Of a DNA stretch of 64,000 nt, positions 16,761 through 25,719 are shown in pieces. The stretch covers positions 33,850-97,849 of the forward strand of contig JALNZF010000010.1 in assembly GCA_023229435.1 (NCBI GenBank). The letters run 5' to 3'. Position 1 is the first letter of the stretch. Each line of letters begins with the position of its first letter. A model generated the notes under the pieces. That model was not told the origin of the DNA and searched no databases. It saw only the letters and a list, made by a program, of their open reading frames with translations. The stretch is from Nitrospirota bacterium. Its GTDB lineage: Bacteria > Nitrospirota > UBA9217. Position numbers and translations under genes: made by a program.

Positions 16761-17002
16761 CCCGTATGACCCTTCACGATGGACCGCTCGAACTTGTCCC
16801 AGTCCGCGTCCGCATCCTTTGCCGACGTAAGGCGTATCGCGGCATTCATCCGCTCCCCGGCATTTCCTTTTTTCAGGACAACGGCGTCCACGGCGTCACG
16901 GATCGCCTTCCCCACCGAGATGTGACGGGTCTTCGCAAAATTTTGAATTCGTTTATATTGGTCCTCATCGAAAAGGACCATTGCTTTCTTCGTCAACGGC
17001 AT
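16757..17002 (-). CDS. VapB-like antitoxin
   Basis: The 81-residue protein starts MPLTKKAMVLFDEDQYKRIQ, a ribbon-helix-helix-like N-terminus, with FAKTRHISVGKAIRDAVDAV as the helix pair. The C-terminal part is charged (DADADWDKFERSIVKG), as needed to mask a PIN active site. It is directly upstream of and overlaps the PIN-domain gene. The ribosome-binding site is GAGGGGGTGG. The AT-rich dyad tract just upstream (17015-17042) is a likely self-operator. Confidence 0.8.
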   Translation of the reverse strand: MPLTKKAMVLFDEDQYKRIQNFAKTRHISVGKAIRDAVDAVVLKKGNAGERMNAAIRLTSAKDADADWDKFERSIVKGHTG

Positions 17003-17007
17003 TGAGC

Positions 17008-17042
17008 CACCCCCTCTATATCAGTATATAGATATATATCAT
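17008..17042 (-). promoter_or_regulatory. Ribosome-binding site and TATATA-rich operator region of vapBC
   Basis: GAGGGGGTGG is complementary to 17008-17017. Beyond it the sequence TATATCAGTATATAGATATA is made of repeated, partly palindromic TATA elements that could serve both as -10 box and as antitoxin operator. Confidence 0.45.
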
Positions 17043-17122
17043 ATCCAGTCCTTCTGCGTCAAGAAAATAATCCGGACTCGACCAAAAAGTTTATGATTTG
17101 CTTTACGGTAAGGTGTAACGTA

Positions 17123-17518
17123 CTACCCTTTCCACGCCGTAAAATCCATTTCAATCGCCACTTCCTTGGGAAGACGCGATACCTCTATCGTGGCCCGGGC
17201 AGGCGGTTCAGCGGGGAAATACCCGCCATATATCTCGTTCACCGAGGCGAAATCAGACATGTTCTTGAGATAGATCGTGGCCTTTACCACCTTTGACATG
17301 CCGCATCCGGCTGCCGAGAGTATGGCTTTGGCATTCTCCATAACCTGCCTGGTCTGGGCTTTTATGTCAACCTGTACCACATTTCCGCTTTTCGGGTCTA
17401 TCGGTATCTGACCGGATACGAACACAAAGCCACCCGCCTCAACAGCCTGGGAATAGGGGCCGATTGCCTGGGGAGCATCGTCTGTTTTTATGATTTTCTT
17501 CTCCAAAATAACCTCCAC
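17123..17518 (-). CDS. ridA: RidA family enamine/imine deaminase
   Basis: The 131-residue protein matches RidA/YjgF throughout: [52 protein letters not shown] and the signature [20 protein letters not shown], with the substrate-binding Arg in ARATIEV. RidA hydrolyses reactive enamine/imine intermediates from PLP enzymes. GTGGAGG lies upstream of the ATG. It follows rel at a 113-bp gap that contains the dyad GTTTACCACTCATGTAAAC at 17563-17581, so separate regulation is possible. Confidence 0.94.
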   Translation of the reverse strand: MEVILEKKIIKTDDAPQAIGPYSQAVEAGGFVFVSGQIPIDPKSGNVVQVDIKAQTRQVMENAKAILSAAGCGMSKVVKATIYLKNMSDFASVNEIYGGYFPAEPPARATIEVSRLPKEVAIEMDFTAWKG

Positions 17519-17631
17519 ATTATCTTTAACATAATACTTTAACTATTTATTATTATTGACTTGTTTACCACTCATGTAAACCATTATATATTTTCATTGC
17601 CGATGTCTCTCCGCACTCCGAACTCACATCC

Positions 17632-19791
17632 CTACCCTGTCCTGATCCTCTTCACGTCAATGACCCCTTTAATTGCCTCGATGTTCTTTATGATCCTGTT
17701 CAGATGCTCCACATCCCGTATGTCTATAGTAAAGTTAAGCATGGCTTGACGGTCTTCGTTGGTGGTAACCTCGGCGTGTGTAATGTTTGCCTCCGCCGCG
17801 CTGATGGATGATGAGACGCTGGCCAGGAGGCCTGGTTTGTCCTTGGTCTGGACCGAGATCTTGACCGCATGGGCCCCGGCCTGCAGATCCCCCCACGAAA
17901 CCTCCACAAGCCGTTCCTTATCAAAGGTAAGATCGCTGACATTCGTACAGTCCACGGTATGGATGGCGACCCCCCTCCCCCTGGTGATGAACCCGAGTAT
18001 CTTGTCGCCAGGCACGGGATTACAGCACTTGGAAAGATGGATAAGCATGTTGTCCATGCCGTTTATCTTCATGCCTCCGCTTACGCTGGCCGGCTTTGCG
18101 CGTTTAAAGAACGATCTCTTGGGCTTGGAGACCGGCTCGATGTGCACCTTATCCGGAGCAAGCTTGTTCGCGACCTGGAGGGCAGATACCTTGCCATAGC
18201 CGATGGCAGCCAGCAGGTCTTCGATCGTATTCTGGGACAGTTCTTTCACGACACCAAGAAGCTCTTCCGATTTGAAGAACTTTGAGGGGCTGAGCTCATG
18301 CTTGCGAAGCTCTTTTTCGAGCAGTTCCTTCCCCAGGAGCATGCTCCGCCTGCGTTCTTCGGTCTTGAGCCACGCCTTGATCCTTGTCTTTGCCCGGGAG
18401 GTCTTGACGTACTTGAGCCAGTCACGGCTCGGCGTGTGGCCCGTCTGGGTGGTGACCTCGACCTTGTCGCCGTTGCGAAGCTCATGTTTGAGCGGTACGA
18501 TCTTGCCGTTCACCTTGGCGCCCACGCATTGATGCCCGATATCGGTATGCACGCTGTAAGCGAAATCCACGGGCGTTGAACCCATCGGCAGTTCCTTCAC
18601 GTCCCCGCGAGGAGTAAACACATAGACCACGTCCGGGAACAGGTCGCCCTTGACCGTTTCCATGAACTCTTTGGCGTCCGGGACGTCCTTCTGCCATTCC
18701 AGGAGCTGTCTGAGCCAGGCATACTGCTGTTCATCGCGCTGACTGATGGCTGATTTTTCCTTATACCTCCAGTGCGCGGCGATCCCTTCCTCGGCAAGGC
18801 GGTGCATTTCATCGGTGCGGATCTGGAATTCGACACGCTCCCCCTTGGGGCCGATGATCGTGGTATGGAGCGACTGGTAGAGGTTGGATTTGGGCACGCC
18901 GATAAAGTCCTTGAAGCGGCCCGGCACCGGCGTCCAGAGCGAATGGATGAGCCCGAGGATGGCGTAGCAGTTCACCTTGGTATCGGTGATGATCCTGATC
19001 GCGATCAGGTCGTAGATATCTTCAAAGGCGATCCCCTGCTTCTGCATCTTCTGGTAGATGCTGTAAAAGTGCTTGGGCCTGCCCTTTACCTCCCCCTTAT
19101 ACCCATGCTCCCCGAGCTGCTGTTTCATGACCTCGATGAGCTCGTTGATGTAGGACTCGCGCTCGATACGGCGCTGGTTGACCTTACGGACCAGGTCTTC
19201 GTAAGCCTCGGGTTCAAGGTACATGAACGAAAGGTCTTCAAGCTCGATCTTGATCCGGGAAATGCCCATGCGGTTAGCGATGGGGGCGTAGATATCGAGC
19301 GTTTCCTGCGCAATGCGCTTCTGTTTTTCCGGAGGGAGTGATCTGAGCGTGCGCATGTTGTGAAGCCGGTCGGCCAATTTGATCAGAATGACCCTGATGT
19401 CCCTGGCCATGGCCACGATCATCTTGCGGAAGTTCTCCGCCTCGCGCTGTTCGCGGCTCTGGAGTTCAATGCGGGAGAGCTTGGTCATGCCGTCCACCAG
19501 TCCCGCGACCTCTTCACCGAACATCTCTTTGAGTTCTTTGGGTGTGGCAGTGGTGTCTTCGATGGTATCGTGGAGCAGGCCGGCTGCCACCGTGGCCGCG
19601 TCCAGCTTAAGATTGGCGAGAATGGCGGCCACTTCGATGGGATGGTTGAGATAGGTTTCACCCGAGAGCCGCGTCTGTCCCTGATGCACCTTGGCCGAGA
19701 AGATATAGGCGCGCCTCAGGAGGTCCACATCGGCATCGGGATTGTACCCTTGGATCCGCTCAACTATGTCTTCAAGGCGAACAGCAGGCAT
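17632..19791 (-). CDS. Bifunctional (p)ppGpp synthetase/hydrolase, Rel/SpoT family
   Basis: The 719-residue protein has the full long-RSH layout. The HD hydrolase comes first (HPIEVAAILANL, LLHDTIEDT near residue 74, LADRLHNMRTL near 142). The synthetase follows (YSIYQKMQKQG near 245, RFKDFIGVPKSNLYQSLHTT near 300, VEFQIRTDEMH), then TGS (DVKELPMGSTPVDFAYSVHT), a helical/zinc-finger region (HLSKCCNPVPGDKILGFITR) and a C-terminal ACT domain. The key HD and synthetase residues appear intact, so both activities are expected. It lies after recJ with a short repeat-containing gap. Confidence 0.96.
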   Translation of the reverse strand: MPAVRLEDIVERIQGYNPDADVDLLRRAYIFSAKVHQGQTRLSGETYLNHPIEVAAILANLKLDAATVAAGLLHDTIEDTTATPKELKEMFGEEVAGLVDGMTKLSRIELQSREQREAENFRKMIVAMARDIRVILIKLADRLHNMRTLRSLPPEKQKRIAQETLDIYAPIANRMGISRIKIELEDLSFMYLEPEAYEDLVRKVNQRRIERESYINELIEVMKQQLGEHGYKGEVKGRPKHFYSIYQKMQKQGIAFEDIYDLIAIRIITDTKVNCYAILGLIHSLWTPVPGRFKDFIGVPKSNLYQSLHTTIIGPKGERVEFQIRTDEMHRLAEEGIAAHWRYKEKSAISQRDEQQYAWLRQLLEWQKDVPDAKEFMETVKGDLFPDVVYVFTPRGDVKELPMGSTPVDFAYSVHTDIGHQCVGAKVNGKIVPLKHELRNGDKVEVTTQTGHTPSRDWLKYVKTSRAKTRIKAWLKTEERRRSMLLGKELLEKELRKHELSPSKFFKSEELLGVVKELSQNTIEDLLAAIGYGKVSALQVANKLAPDKVHIEPVSKPKRSFFKRAKPASVSGGMKINGMDNMLIHLSKCCNPVPGDKILGFITRGRGVAIHTVDCTNVSDLTFDKERLVEVSWGDLQAGAHAVKISVQTKDKPGLLASVSSSISAAEANITHAEVTTNEDRQAMLNFTIDIRDVEHLNRIIKNIEAIKGVIDVKRIRTG

Positions 19792-19814
19792 AATGTTTCA
19801 AACTCCAAATGGCG

Positions 19815-19886
19815 AAAACAGTTCGTAGTTCATAGCTCATAGCAACAGCAATAAACCATGAACTACGAGCTATGAGCTGTCAGCTA
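19815..19886. repeat. Palindrome AGTTCATAGCTCATAG ... CTATGAGCTGTCAGCT
   Basis: The two halves (GTTCGTAGTTCATAGCTCAT and ATGAACTACGAGCTATGAGC) are inverted copies separated by about 15 bases, between rel and recJ. Confidence 0.7.
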
Positions 19887-21656
19887 TTATTTCTCCACTT
19901 TAATGTCCCTTAACTCCAACTCCACCGTCGTGTTCCCATTCCAGACATTGAGACGGGGAGTGAACACCGCGGCAAGCCGCGACCCGTCCCGTATCTTTTT
20001 GCCGAGAAGATGCCCGCCCTTAAACATAATAGCGTCCAAAGAAACGTCGCGCCCCAGGCGCGACTGCCGCAATCGCAGTTTGAGATGTTTCTTGCCCACG
20101 ATCCGCGAAGAAACCACGCTGAGGTCCCGCGCGCCGAGCCGGGGTTCGGGATTGCCCTGTCCAAAAGGACCCAGTTTTTCGATCTGCGCCATCAGGTCGC
20201 GAGTCAACTCGTCGAGGGAGACGGCGCCGTCCACGGAGAGCGTACGCACGAATCCTTCAGGACCAATCCGCTCCAGCACAAGAGCGCTCAGCCGCTCGCG
20301 GAATCGGGGGATATTATCTTCCGCAAGGGTAAATCCGGCGGCATACTTGTGTCCGCCGAATCCCAACAAGAGGTCCGAACACCCGACCAGGCCTTCGTAG
20401 AGGTCAAAGCCGGGGATGCTGCGTGCGGAACCCTTGCCAACGCCGTCCCGGACGCAGATAAGCGCCGTGGGACGATAGAACTCTTCAACGATCCGCGAGG
20501 CAACGATCCCGATGACCCCGGCGTGCCACTTCCCGGATGACAGCACGAGTGCTCCCGCGGCATCGGTATCGATCGCGCGGCAAAGCCCGCGGGCGTCTTC
20601 CCAGACGGCCAATTCCACGGACTGGCGCTCCCTGTTCACCGCGTCGAGCGCAGAGGCCAGTTTCAACGCCTCTTCCGGCGAGCTGGTAGTAAGCAGCTGG
20701 AATGCCGCATCAGCCCTCTCCATCCTGCCGCTCGCATTGATCCTCGGCGCCAGGGTAAAACCGACGATACCCACGCCTATCTTTTTGTTGTTCAGACCTG
20801 ATACCTGTTTGAGCGCCGCGATCCCCGGCCGCTGGGTATCCAAATCCGAAGACAGCCGGTCAAGTCCATGCCTCACCAGGATCCGGTTCTCGCCCGTGAT
20901 CCTGCCCACATCGGCGATCGTACCGAGGGTCACGAGGTCGAGATAGTTCATCAGGCGTTCATCAATGCTGCTTGCGCCCAGAAAGGCCTGGGCCAGCTTA
21001 AAGGCAACGCCGACACCGGTCAGTCCGCTTACAAACTCCCGGAGGGCAGGCGAAACGCCTGAAGAAAGAAGCCCGGGGTGAAGGACCGCATACGCATTAG
21101 GGAGAATAAAATCGTCAGGGCCGTTTGAACCACGCTCCGGCGCCGGAGCGTGGTCGAATTCGTGGTGATCGGTGATGATCAGGTCAAGACCGATGGATCG
21201 CGCATGGCGCGATTCCTGAACAGCGGTAATGCCGCAATCCACGGAAATGACCAGTTGCGTGCCGGCGGTCTTTAATGTTTCGAGGGCCTTTGCATTCAGT
21301 CCATACCCCTCGGTCATTCTGTCGGGGATATAGCAGTCCACCTTCGCGCCCGATTGCTGGAGCGCCAGGAACAGGAGCGAAGCGCCGGTCACGCCGTCGA
21401 CATCGTAGTCCCCGTATACCACGATCTTCTCACCACCGGCGATCGCCGAACGGATCCGTCCGACAGCCTTTTCCATCTGGCTGAAGATGCCCGGATCGGA
21501 CATCGCTGACAGATCGCAGGCGAGAAACGTGCTTGCTTCCGAGGGATCGGAGATGCCGCGGTTGACCAGGAGCCGTGCGATGAGCGGGTGCAGACCCGCG
21601 CTTTCGGCAAGCGCGGCCGCCGCGCCGTTATCTGATTCTGCAAGGACCCATTTCAT
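19887..21656 (-). CDS. recJ: Single-stranded-DNA exonuclease RecJ
   Basis: RecJ is a 5'-3' single-strand exonuclease of recombination and mismatch repair. The DHH-domain motifs are present: VVYGDYDVDGVTGASLL near residue 80, LVISVDCGITA near 140, LIITDHHEFDH near 160. The DHHA1 part has AGVIGIVASRIVEEFYRPT and GFGGHKYAAGFTL. A C-terminal OB-like domain ends the protein. ATG at 21654-21656 (MKWVLAESDNG) is chosen, because the longer ORF overlaps tatA. The gene starts 19 bp after tatA, so co-transcription with mobA and tatA is likely. Confidence 0.93.
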   Translation of the reverse strand: MKWVLAESDNGAAAALAESAGLHPLIARLLVNRGISDPSEASTFLACDLSAMSDPGIFSQMEKAVGRIRSAIAGGEKIVVYGDYDVDGVTGASLLFLALQQSGAKVDCYIPDRMTEGYGLNAKALETLKTAGTQLVISVDCGITAVQESRHARSIGLDLIITDHHEFDHAPAPERGSNGPDDFILPNAYAVLHPGLLSSGVSPALREFVSGLTGVGVAFKLAQAFLGASSIDERLMNYLDLVTLGTIADVGRITGENRILVRHGLDRLSSDLDTQRPGIAALKQVSGLNNKKIGVGIVGFTLAPRINASGRMERADAAFQLLTTSSPEEALKLASALDAVNRERQSVELAVWEDARGLCRAIDTDAAGALVLSSGKWHAGVIGIVASRIVEEFYRPTALICVRDGVGKGSARSIPGFDLYEGLVGCSDLLLGFGGHKYAAGFTLAEDNIPRFRERLSALVLERIGPEGFVRTLSVDGAVSLDELTRDLMAQIEKLGPFGQGNPEPRLGARDLSVVSSRIVGKKHLKLRLRQSRLGRDVSLDAIMFKGGHLLGKKIRDGSRLAAVFTPRLNVWNGNTTVELELRDIKVEK

Positions 21657-21675
21657 ACGTCCGGGGCCCGCCGGG

Positions 21676-21855
21676 CTAACCCTTTGTGTTGTTGTCTTTT
21701 TTTGCGGCTTCGTCGGAAGAATCGGAAATGCCCTTTTTAAAACCCTTGATGGCCTTCCCGAGCCCTTCGCCGAGCTGCGGCAGGCGGCTCGCACCGAAGA
21801 TGATTATTACGATTACCAGTATGACGATCAGCTCCGGCATTCCAAGTCCAAACAT
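21676..21855 (-). CDS. tatA: Sec-independent translocase subunit TatA
   Basis: This 59-residue protein begins [20 protein letters not shown], the TatA transmembrane helix with the conserved Glu. It continues [20 protein letters not shown], the FG hinge and amphipathic helix, then a short charged tail. TatA forms the pore for folded Tat substrates such as the Rieske protein and Mo-enzyme alpha subunit encoded further on. It overlaps the end of mobA by 28 bp. The same mobA-tatA arrangement recurs at 41 kb, where the TatA hinge is replaced by a MacB tail. Confidence 0.93.
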   Translation of the reverse strand: MFGLGMPELIVILVIVIIIFGASRLPQLGEGLGKAIKGFKKGISDSSDEAAKKDNNTKG

Positions 21856-22418
21856 GTTGCCTCCTTGTATTCCTCTGGCGTATTGAGATTCTTAAACGAC
21901 CGATGTTCGGGATCGAAGCTATCGATCTCAGTTTCACGTACATACCTTACTCGCGCTTCTCCGAAGATCCCCTGGACGTTTCGGGCGTCCCCCTGGAGCC
22001 TTTTCTCGATGAGCGGCAGCAGGCCTTTTGAGTAGATCGCATGAAGCGGCTCCACGCGCCCGGCGATCTTCGGCACAACAATGTCATGTCCATCGGCCAG
22101 ACCGGCCATATACGCGATCAGGTCCGGGTTTAAAAAAGGCATGTCGCAGGCCGCCACAAAATTATATTCGTCCGTTGAATTGAGCAGGCCGGTATAAATG
22201 CCGGTGAGCGGCCCCCGTTTGTCAACGGCATCATTGATCGCAAGAGCGTCGTATGAGACATACGATGACGGAGCGTTGGTCACGATAATGATCCTCGGGA
22301 ACACTGCGCGAAGCGCGCGCAAAACATGCTCGATCAGAGGAGCTCCCTCAAGCTTGAGAAATGCCTTGTCCCGGCCCATGCGGCGGTTTTCACCGCCTGA
22401 AAGAACAATGCCTGTCAT
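21828..22418 (-). CDS. mobA: Molybdenum cofactor guanylyltransferase MobA (copy 1)
   Basis: MobA attaches GMP to molybdopterin to make the guanine-dinucleotide cofactor required by the DMSO-reductase-family enzyme of this window. The 196-residue protein begins with the nucleotide-binding motif [20 protein letters not shown]. It has [13 protein letters not shown] near residue 75, the metal-binding [13 protein letters not shown] near 98 and [16 protein letters not shown]. No ribosome-binding site is seen, and the predicted promoter places the transcription start at the ATG. A second closely similar copy is at 41097-41687. Confidence 0.95.
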   Translation of the reverse strand: MTGIVLSGGENRRMGRDKAFLKLEGAPLIEHVLRALRAVFPRIIIVTNAPSSYVSYDALAINDAVDKRGPLTGIYTGLLNSTDEYNFVAACDMPFLNPDLIAYMAGLADGHDIVVPKIAGRVEPLHAIYSKGLLPLIEKRLQGDARNVQGIFGEARVRYVRETEIDSFDPEHRSFKNLNTPEEYKEATCLDLECRS

Positions 22419-22452
22419 GTGTAAAATTACAGCATTTACCGGGGCATGTCAA
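22419..22452 (-). promoter_or_regulatory. Promoter of mobA copy 1, predicted leaderless
   Basis: On the minus strand TTGACA (22447-22452), 17-bp spacer, TAATTT (22424-22429), then five bases to the ATG. The block is conserved in front of mobA copy 2, including the sequence between the boxes. Confidence 0.55.
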
Positions 22453-22555
22453 CTGTGAAGTGTTTAAGGTTTTTCTGAATGTGGAGGTGAACAACGGGAT
22501 ACAACGTGTGCGGCAATCGTCGAAGTTGGAAAGAAGTACACTATATCGCGATGTC

Positions 22556-22630
22556 AGCTTTTCTTTGAGCTCTTGGAGCCTGCCCTCGAAATGTGTTATC
22601 GGGGGTCTTTTGCGGCCAACCTGAATATTT
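22556..22630. repeat. Palindromic dispersed repeat, copy C (partial)
   Basis: It contains the right-arm core (TTTTCTTTGAGCTC ... TTTTGCGGCCAACCTGAA) with the 31-bp secondary palindrome GGAGCCTGCCCTCGAAATGT ... at 22575-22605. Confidence 0.7.
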
Positions 22631-22654
22631 AGATTTTAAAACTACGTCCAAGCT

Positions 22655-22715
22655 CTTCTCTGTGACTTCTGTGCCTTATGTGGCAAAATATTCCTGCCGT
22701 TTTGAGTAGAATTTG
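22655..22715. repeat. GCCACATAAGGCACAGA repeat (partial, inverted)
   Basis: TGACTTCTGTGCCTTATGTG followed by GCAAAATATTCCTGCCGTTT is the inverse of 56196-56250. The remainder of the gap 22419-22786 shows no gene. Confidence 0.65.
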
Positions 22716-22786
22716 ATTCCTTATTTACTAAAGTTTCCCGCTCCGTGTATATTCTCTTTGCTGAAATCGAGAAAATGCGGTGGAAG

Positions 22787-23758
22787 TCACTTCTTTTCCT
22801 CAACCAAAACACGATAGGATTGCAAGTGATGGACAACGAAACCTCCGAACGACCGATGCCGTGTCATCGCGGATTCCGCCAGTTCAAGCTGAGCTTCAAA
22901 GTATTGAGCGCCCTTTCCAAAGAAGGTGACCTTCGCCGGTGTGATCTGAAGAGTTTCGACGCCGATCATCACTTTTTTGTTTATTTTATCCGCGTAGTCG
23001 AGCTCGTCTTGTGCGTGCGACACGAGCCCATCAGGACCTTCGGCAAAGTTCCTGTAGTCCATGATCGCGACATAGTCGTAGATATCCTGAACGCACTCGT
23101 TCAGCTTCCGGCGCTGCCCGTTCCACTCCACGTCTTCGATGCCGTCGAACCAGAACGGCATTGCCGGTCCCACAAGCAAACTCGATCCTGCCGCGGCCTT
23201 CATGCGCATGAATTCGGCGGACAGGTCCAGATACTGCCGGCCACGCAGCGGGCGCGCGGATGCCCAGTCGTCGAGAAGATATGGTTCTATATCAATGTTG
23301 ACGCCGTCGAATCGCGAGGACGCATCAGGCGTGTTTTTGTTGAATTCGATGACTAACCCGAACATTCGTACTGCGGCGGCACGTTTCTCCGGAAGGATGT
23401 ACTCCTGGGTGCGGAGATACGCGGAGCCAAGAAGCGCAAACACCTTGAACCCTCGCGCATGGGCGCTTGCGATAAGCTTCCGGTATTTCCTGGGCTCGTT
23501 CACAAGAATATTCCGGCCGTTATATTCGTCGGCATACAGATACATCGTCGAGATATGCTGCCGATCGAGAAACGTTTCTACGTCTCGCAGAGCCTCTTCC
23601 TTGTCGAGCATGCGGAAGGCGTCTTCCTCCCAGATCCAGACGGCGCGCGGGGCTGCGACGGCCGAGTGTCCCGGGACTATGAGCGCCGACCAGAAAACAA
23701 ATATCGTGATTGCGATTAGGAAACACCGAGTGACGGTTCGGTTCATACTGTCATTCAC
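22787..23758 (-). CDS. Secreted TIM-barrel protein resembling glycoside hydrolases
   Basis: A signal peptide (CFLIAITIFVFWSALIVPGH SAVA) precedes a barrel of about 280 residues. PRAVWIWEEDAFRMLDKEEA opens the fold. FDGVNIDIEPYLLDDW near residue 150 resembles the catalytic DxxDIE-type strand of GH18-like barrels, and YDYVAIMDYRNFAEG near 225 resembles its later strand. This suggests a carbohydrate-active or lectin-like secreted protein, but the specific family is not recognised. AAGGAGTGA precedes the start. Its first 60 or so codons and leader are duplicated at 24223-24440. Confidence 0.6.
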   Translation of the reverse strand: MNDSMNRTVTRCFLIAITIFVFWSALIVPGHSAVAAPRAVWIWEEDAFRMLDKEEALRDVETFLDRQHISTMYLYADEYNGRNILVNEPRKYRKLIASAHARGFKVFALLGSAYLRTQEYILPEKRAAAVRMFGLVIEFNKNTPDASSRFDGVNIDIEPYLLDDWASARPLRGRQYLDLSAEFMRMKAAAGSSLLVGPAMPFWFDGIEDVEWNGQRRKLNECVQDIYDYVAIMDYRNFAEGPDGLVSHAQDELDYADKINKKVMIGVETLQITPAKVTFFGKGAQYFEAQLELAESAMTRHRSFGGFVVHHLQSYRVLVEEKK

Positions 23759-23857
23759 TCCTTGAGAAGAGAAACCGGATTAGCGGGAGAGATATCTTGA
23801 CAAAATACGTCTCCACGTATAATATCAAAGCATCCATAAAAGAAGGAGATTGCAGCA

Positions 23858-24163
23858 ATGGAAATTACCGAGAATAAATTAAAAGAAATCCTTACTGAAC
23901 AGCGAACTGAATTTCAGCATGTCGTCGGTATCTTCAAGGAAGACCTCGAATCAAAGATCAATCTCATTGCTGAGCAATACCAGGAAATCAAATCAGCGCA
24001 AATAAATCACACTGAGATGATCGGAGCTTTGCTGGAAGACGTACAAATCATCAAATCCGATGTTCAATTTCTAAAAGTCGAGCTGAAAAGAAAAGTCGAT
24101 TATGACGAATTCGACGCGCTCGCAAAACGGGTTGCTCTGCTCGAAGCAAAAATTAGAAAATAA
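23858..24163 (+). CDS. Small coiled-coil protein
   Basis: The 101-residue protein is strongly helical and charged, with heptad-like hydrophobic spacing from residue 5 to the end (FKEDLESKINLIAEQYQEI, LKVELKRKVDYDEFDALAKR, VALLEAKIRK). AAGAAGGAGA lies before the ATG, which supports expression. It is inserted between the secreted TIM-barrel gene and that gene's truncated duplicate, on the opposite strand. No function is recognised; similar short coiled-coil proteins often accompany toxin or repeat loci. Confidence 0.7.
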   Translation: MEITENKLKEILTEQRTEFQHVVGIFKEDLESKINLIAEQYQEIKSAQINHTEMIGALLEDVQIIKSDVQFLKVELKRKVDYDEFDALAKRVALLEAKIRK

Positions 24164-24222
24164 ACGTTCCCAATCCTCTTCTGTTGCATTCCTTGCCGAT
24201 AACATACCTGTTGTAAATGCCT

Positions 24223-24411
24223 GAAGTATTTTACTTCTCGCTGCGCCTCTTCCTTGTCGAGCATGCGGAAGGCGTCTTCCTTCCAGATCCAGATTGCGCG
24301 CGAGGCGGCGACGGCCGAGCGTGCCGGTACCACCGACGCCCACCATAAAACGAGAATCGCGATTGCGATTCGGTAACACAGTGTGACGGTTCGGCTCATC
24401 CTTTCATTCAC
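24223..24411 (-). pseudogene. Truncated duplicate of the secreted TIM-barrel gene
   Basis: The frame reads MNERMSRTVTLCYRIAIAIL ... AASRAIWIWKEDAFRMLDKE, closely similar to residues 1-62 of the 22787 gene, and then loses similarity. The leader (CTCCTCGAGAAGAGAAACCG) is also duplicated. Only the 5' part was copied or kept. Confidence 0.8.
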
Positions 24412-24526
24412 TCCTCGAGAAGAGAAACCGGATTAGCGGCTTTGCTCTGATGGGTATTTGCTTTTCGGTATCTAAATATCATTCCGGAAACATTATGTAC
24501 CGTTTGCAGATTGGGCTTAAGGTGAA

Positions 24527-24645
24527 CTACTCGTACCGCAGCGCCTGGATTGGGTCCTGGAGCGCGGCCCTGCGCGCCGGGTACACGCCGAAGAACACGC
24601 CCACGGCCGCCGAGAACGTGAACGCCATGATGATGGACCAGGCCG
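24527..24645 (-). pseudogene. Fragment of the macB permease 3' end (copy 1)
   Basis: About 119 bp, from the stop codon inwards, is almost identical to the end of the macB gene at 44418-44537 and encodes the tail [18 protein letters not shown]. Nothing of the rest of macB is present. The fragment lies next to the 3' end of moaA. Confidence 0.88.
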
Positions 24646-24684
24646 CGCCTTCATCATCGAAGTGCGTAATTTATTTATCATCCA

Positions 24685-25719
24685 TTATCCTCCAATCTGG
24701 GACATGGGAGATAATGCAGGATGGAGAGAAGAACCCTCTTGGAGAGTATGGCGTGCGGGTTTGGATAAGACAGCGCCCCGATATAGATTTTCCAGCTCAT
24801 CGTCGGATGCGCCGTTCCTGAGCGAAGTTTTAATGTCTACTGATATTTCGGAAAACAGACAGGGTCTCAGTCTCCCAATTGCCGTGAGCCGTAGCCTGTT
24901 GCAGGAACCGCAAAAGCAGTCGCTGATAGGGCTGATGAAACCGATCATACCTTGTGCGTCCTCTATGCGGTAGTTTCGTGACGGCCCACCACCCTTGAAC
25001 GGCAGCTTAACAAGTTTTCCCACTGAAGTCACACGCTCCCTGATCTCTTCCTTGCTCAGATAGGCATCGGGTTTCCATCTTTCACGGTTGCCAATAGGCA
25101 TAAACTCGATAAACCGGATATGAACGTCCTTATGCAAAGTAAGGGCTGCAAACCCGGCAAGTTCATCATCATTGACGCCCCGCACCGGGACCACATTGAT
25201 CTTCACCGGCGAGAGCCCGGTCCGTTCCGCTTCCGCTATAGCTTCCCATACTCGATCAATCTCGCCTCCCCTCGTTATCTTTCGGTATCGCTCCGCGATT
25301 AGGGTGTCGAGGCTGATATTCACCCGGTCGAGACCGGCCTTTTTCAGCTTCTGCGCCATGCCTGCCAGGCGTTGTCCGTTCGTGGTTATACTGAGATCTT
25401 TTATCCCGACGCTCTTGATCCCTGAGATAAGCTGGAAAATATCATTACGCAGAAGCGGCTCGCCTCCGGTCAGGCGGACCTTTCTGACGCCGTATTTGCC
25501 TGCAATGCGCACGATCCTGATGATCTCATCGCTGGTGAGAATTTCAGATTGGCCGAATTGTTTGAGTCCATTTTCCGGCATGCAATAGAAGCACTTCAAA
25601 TTGCATCTGTCAGTGATGGAGATCCTGAGATAGTCTATCCGACGGTTGAACGAATCAGTGAGCACAGCTGCCCGCTCCGCGAACGGCAAATCCTTCTGTT
25701 TTGAATCCAGAGAAGTCAT
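24685..25719 (-). CDS. moaA: GTP 3',8-cyclase MoaA
   Basis: MoaA is the radical-SAM enzyme that opens molybdopterin synthesis. The N-terminal cluster motif is DRCNLKCFYCMPE (CxxxCxxC). RKVRLTGGEPLLRNDI and LSITTNGQRL follow. The C-terminal second cluster is DCFCGSCNRLRLTAIGRLRPC. The protein ends with the canonical double glycine (SQIGG) needed for activity. ATG 25717-25719 is chosen because it overlaps the stop of the preceding moeA-like gene (ATGA); the longer frame has no support. It is the last gene of the Mo-enzyme run. Confidence 0.95.
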   Translation of the reverse strand: MTSLDSKQKDLPFAERAAVLTDSFNRRIDYLRISITDRCNLKCFYCMPENGLKQFGQSEILTSDEIIRIVRIAGKYGVRKVRLTGGEPLLRNDIFQLISGIKSVGIKDLSITTNGQRLAGMAQKLKKAGLDRVNISLDTLIAERYRKITRGGEIDRVWEAIAEAERTGLSPVKINVVPVRGVNDDELAGFAALTLHKDVHIRFIEFMPIGNRERWKPDAYLSKEEIRERVTSVGKLVKLPFKGGGPSRNYRIEDAQGMIGFISPISDCFCGSCNRLRLTAIGRLRPCLFSEISVDIKTSLRNGASDDELENLYRGAVLSKPARHTLQEGSSLHPALSPMSQIGG

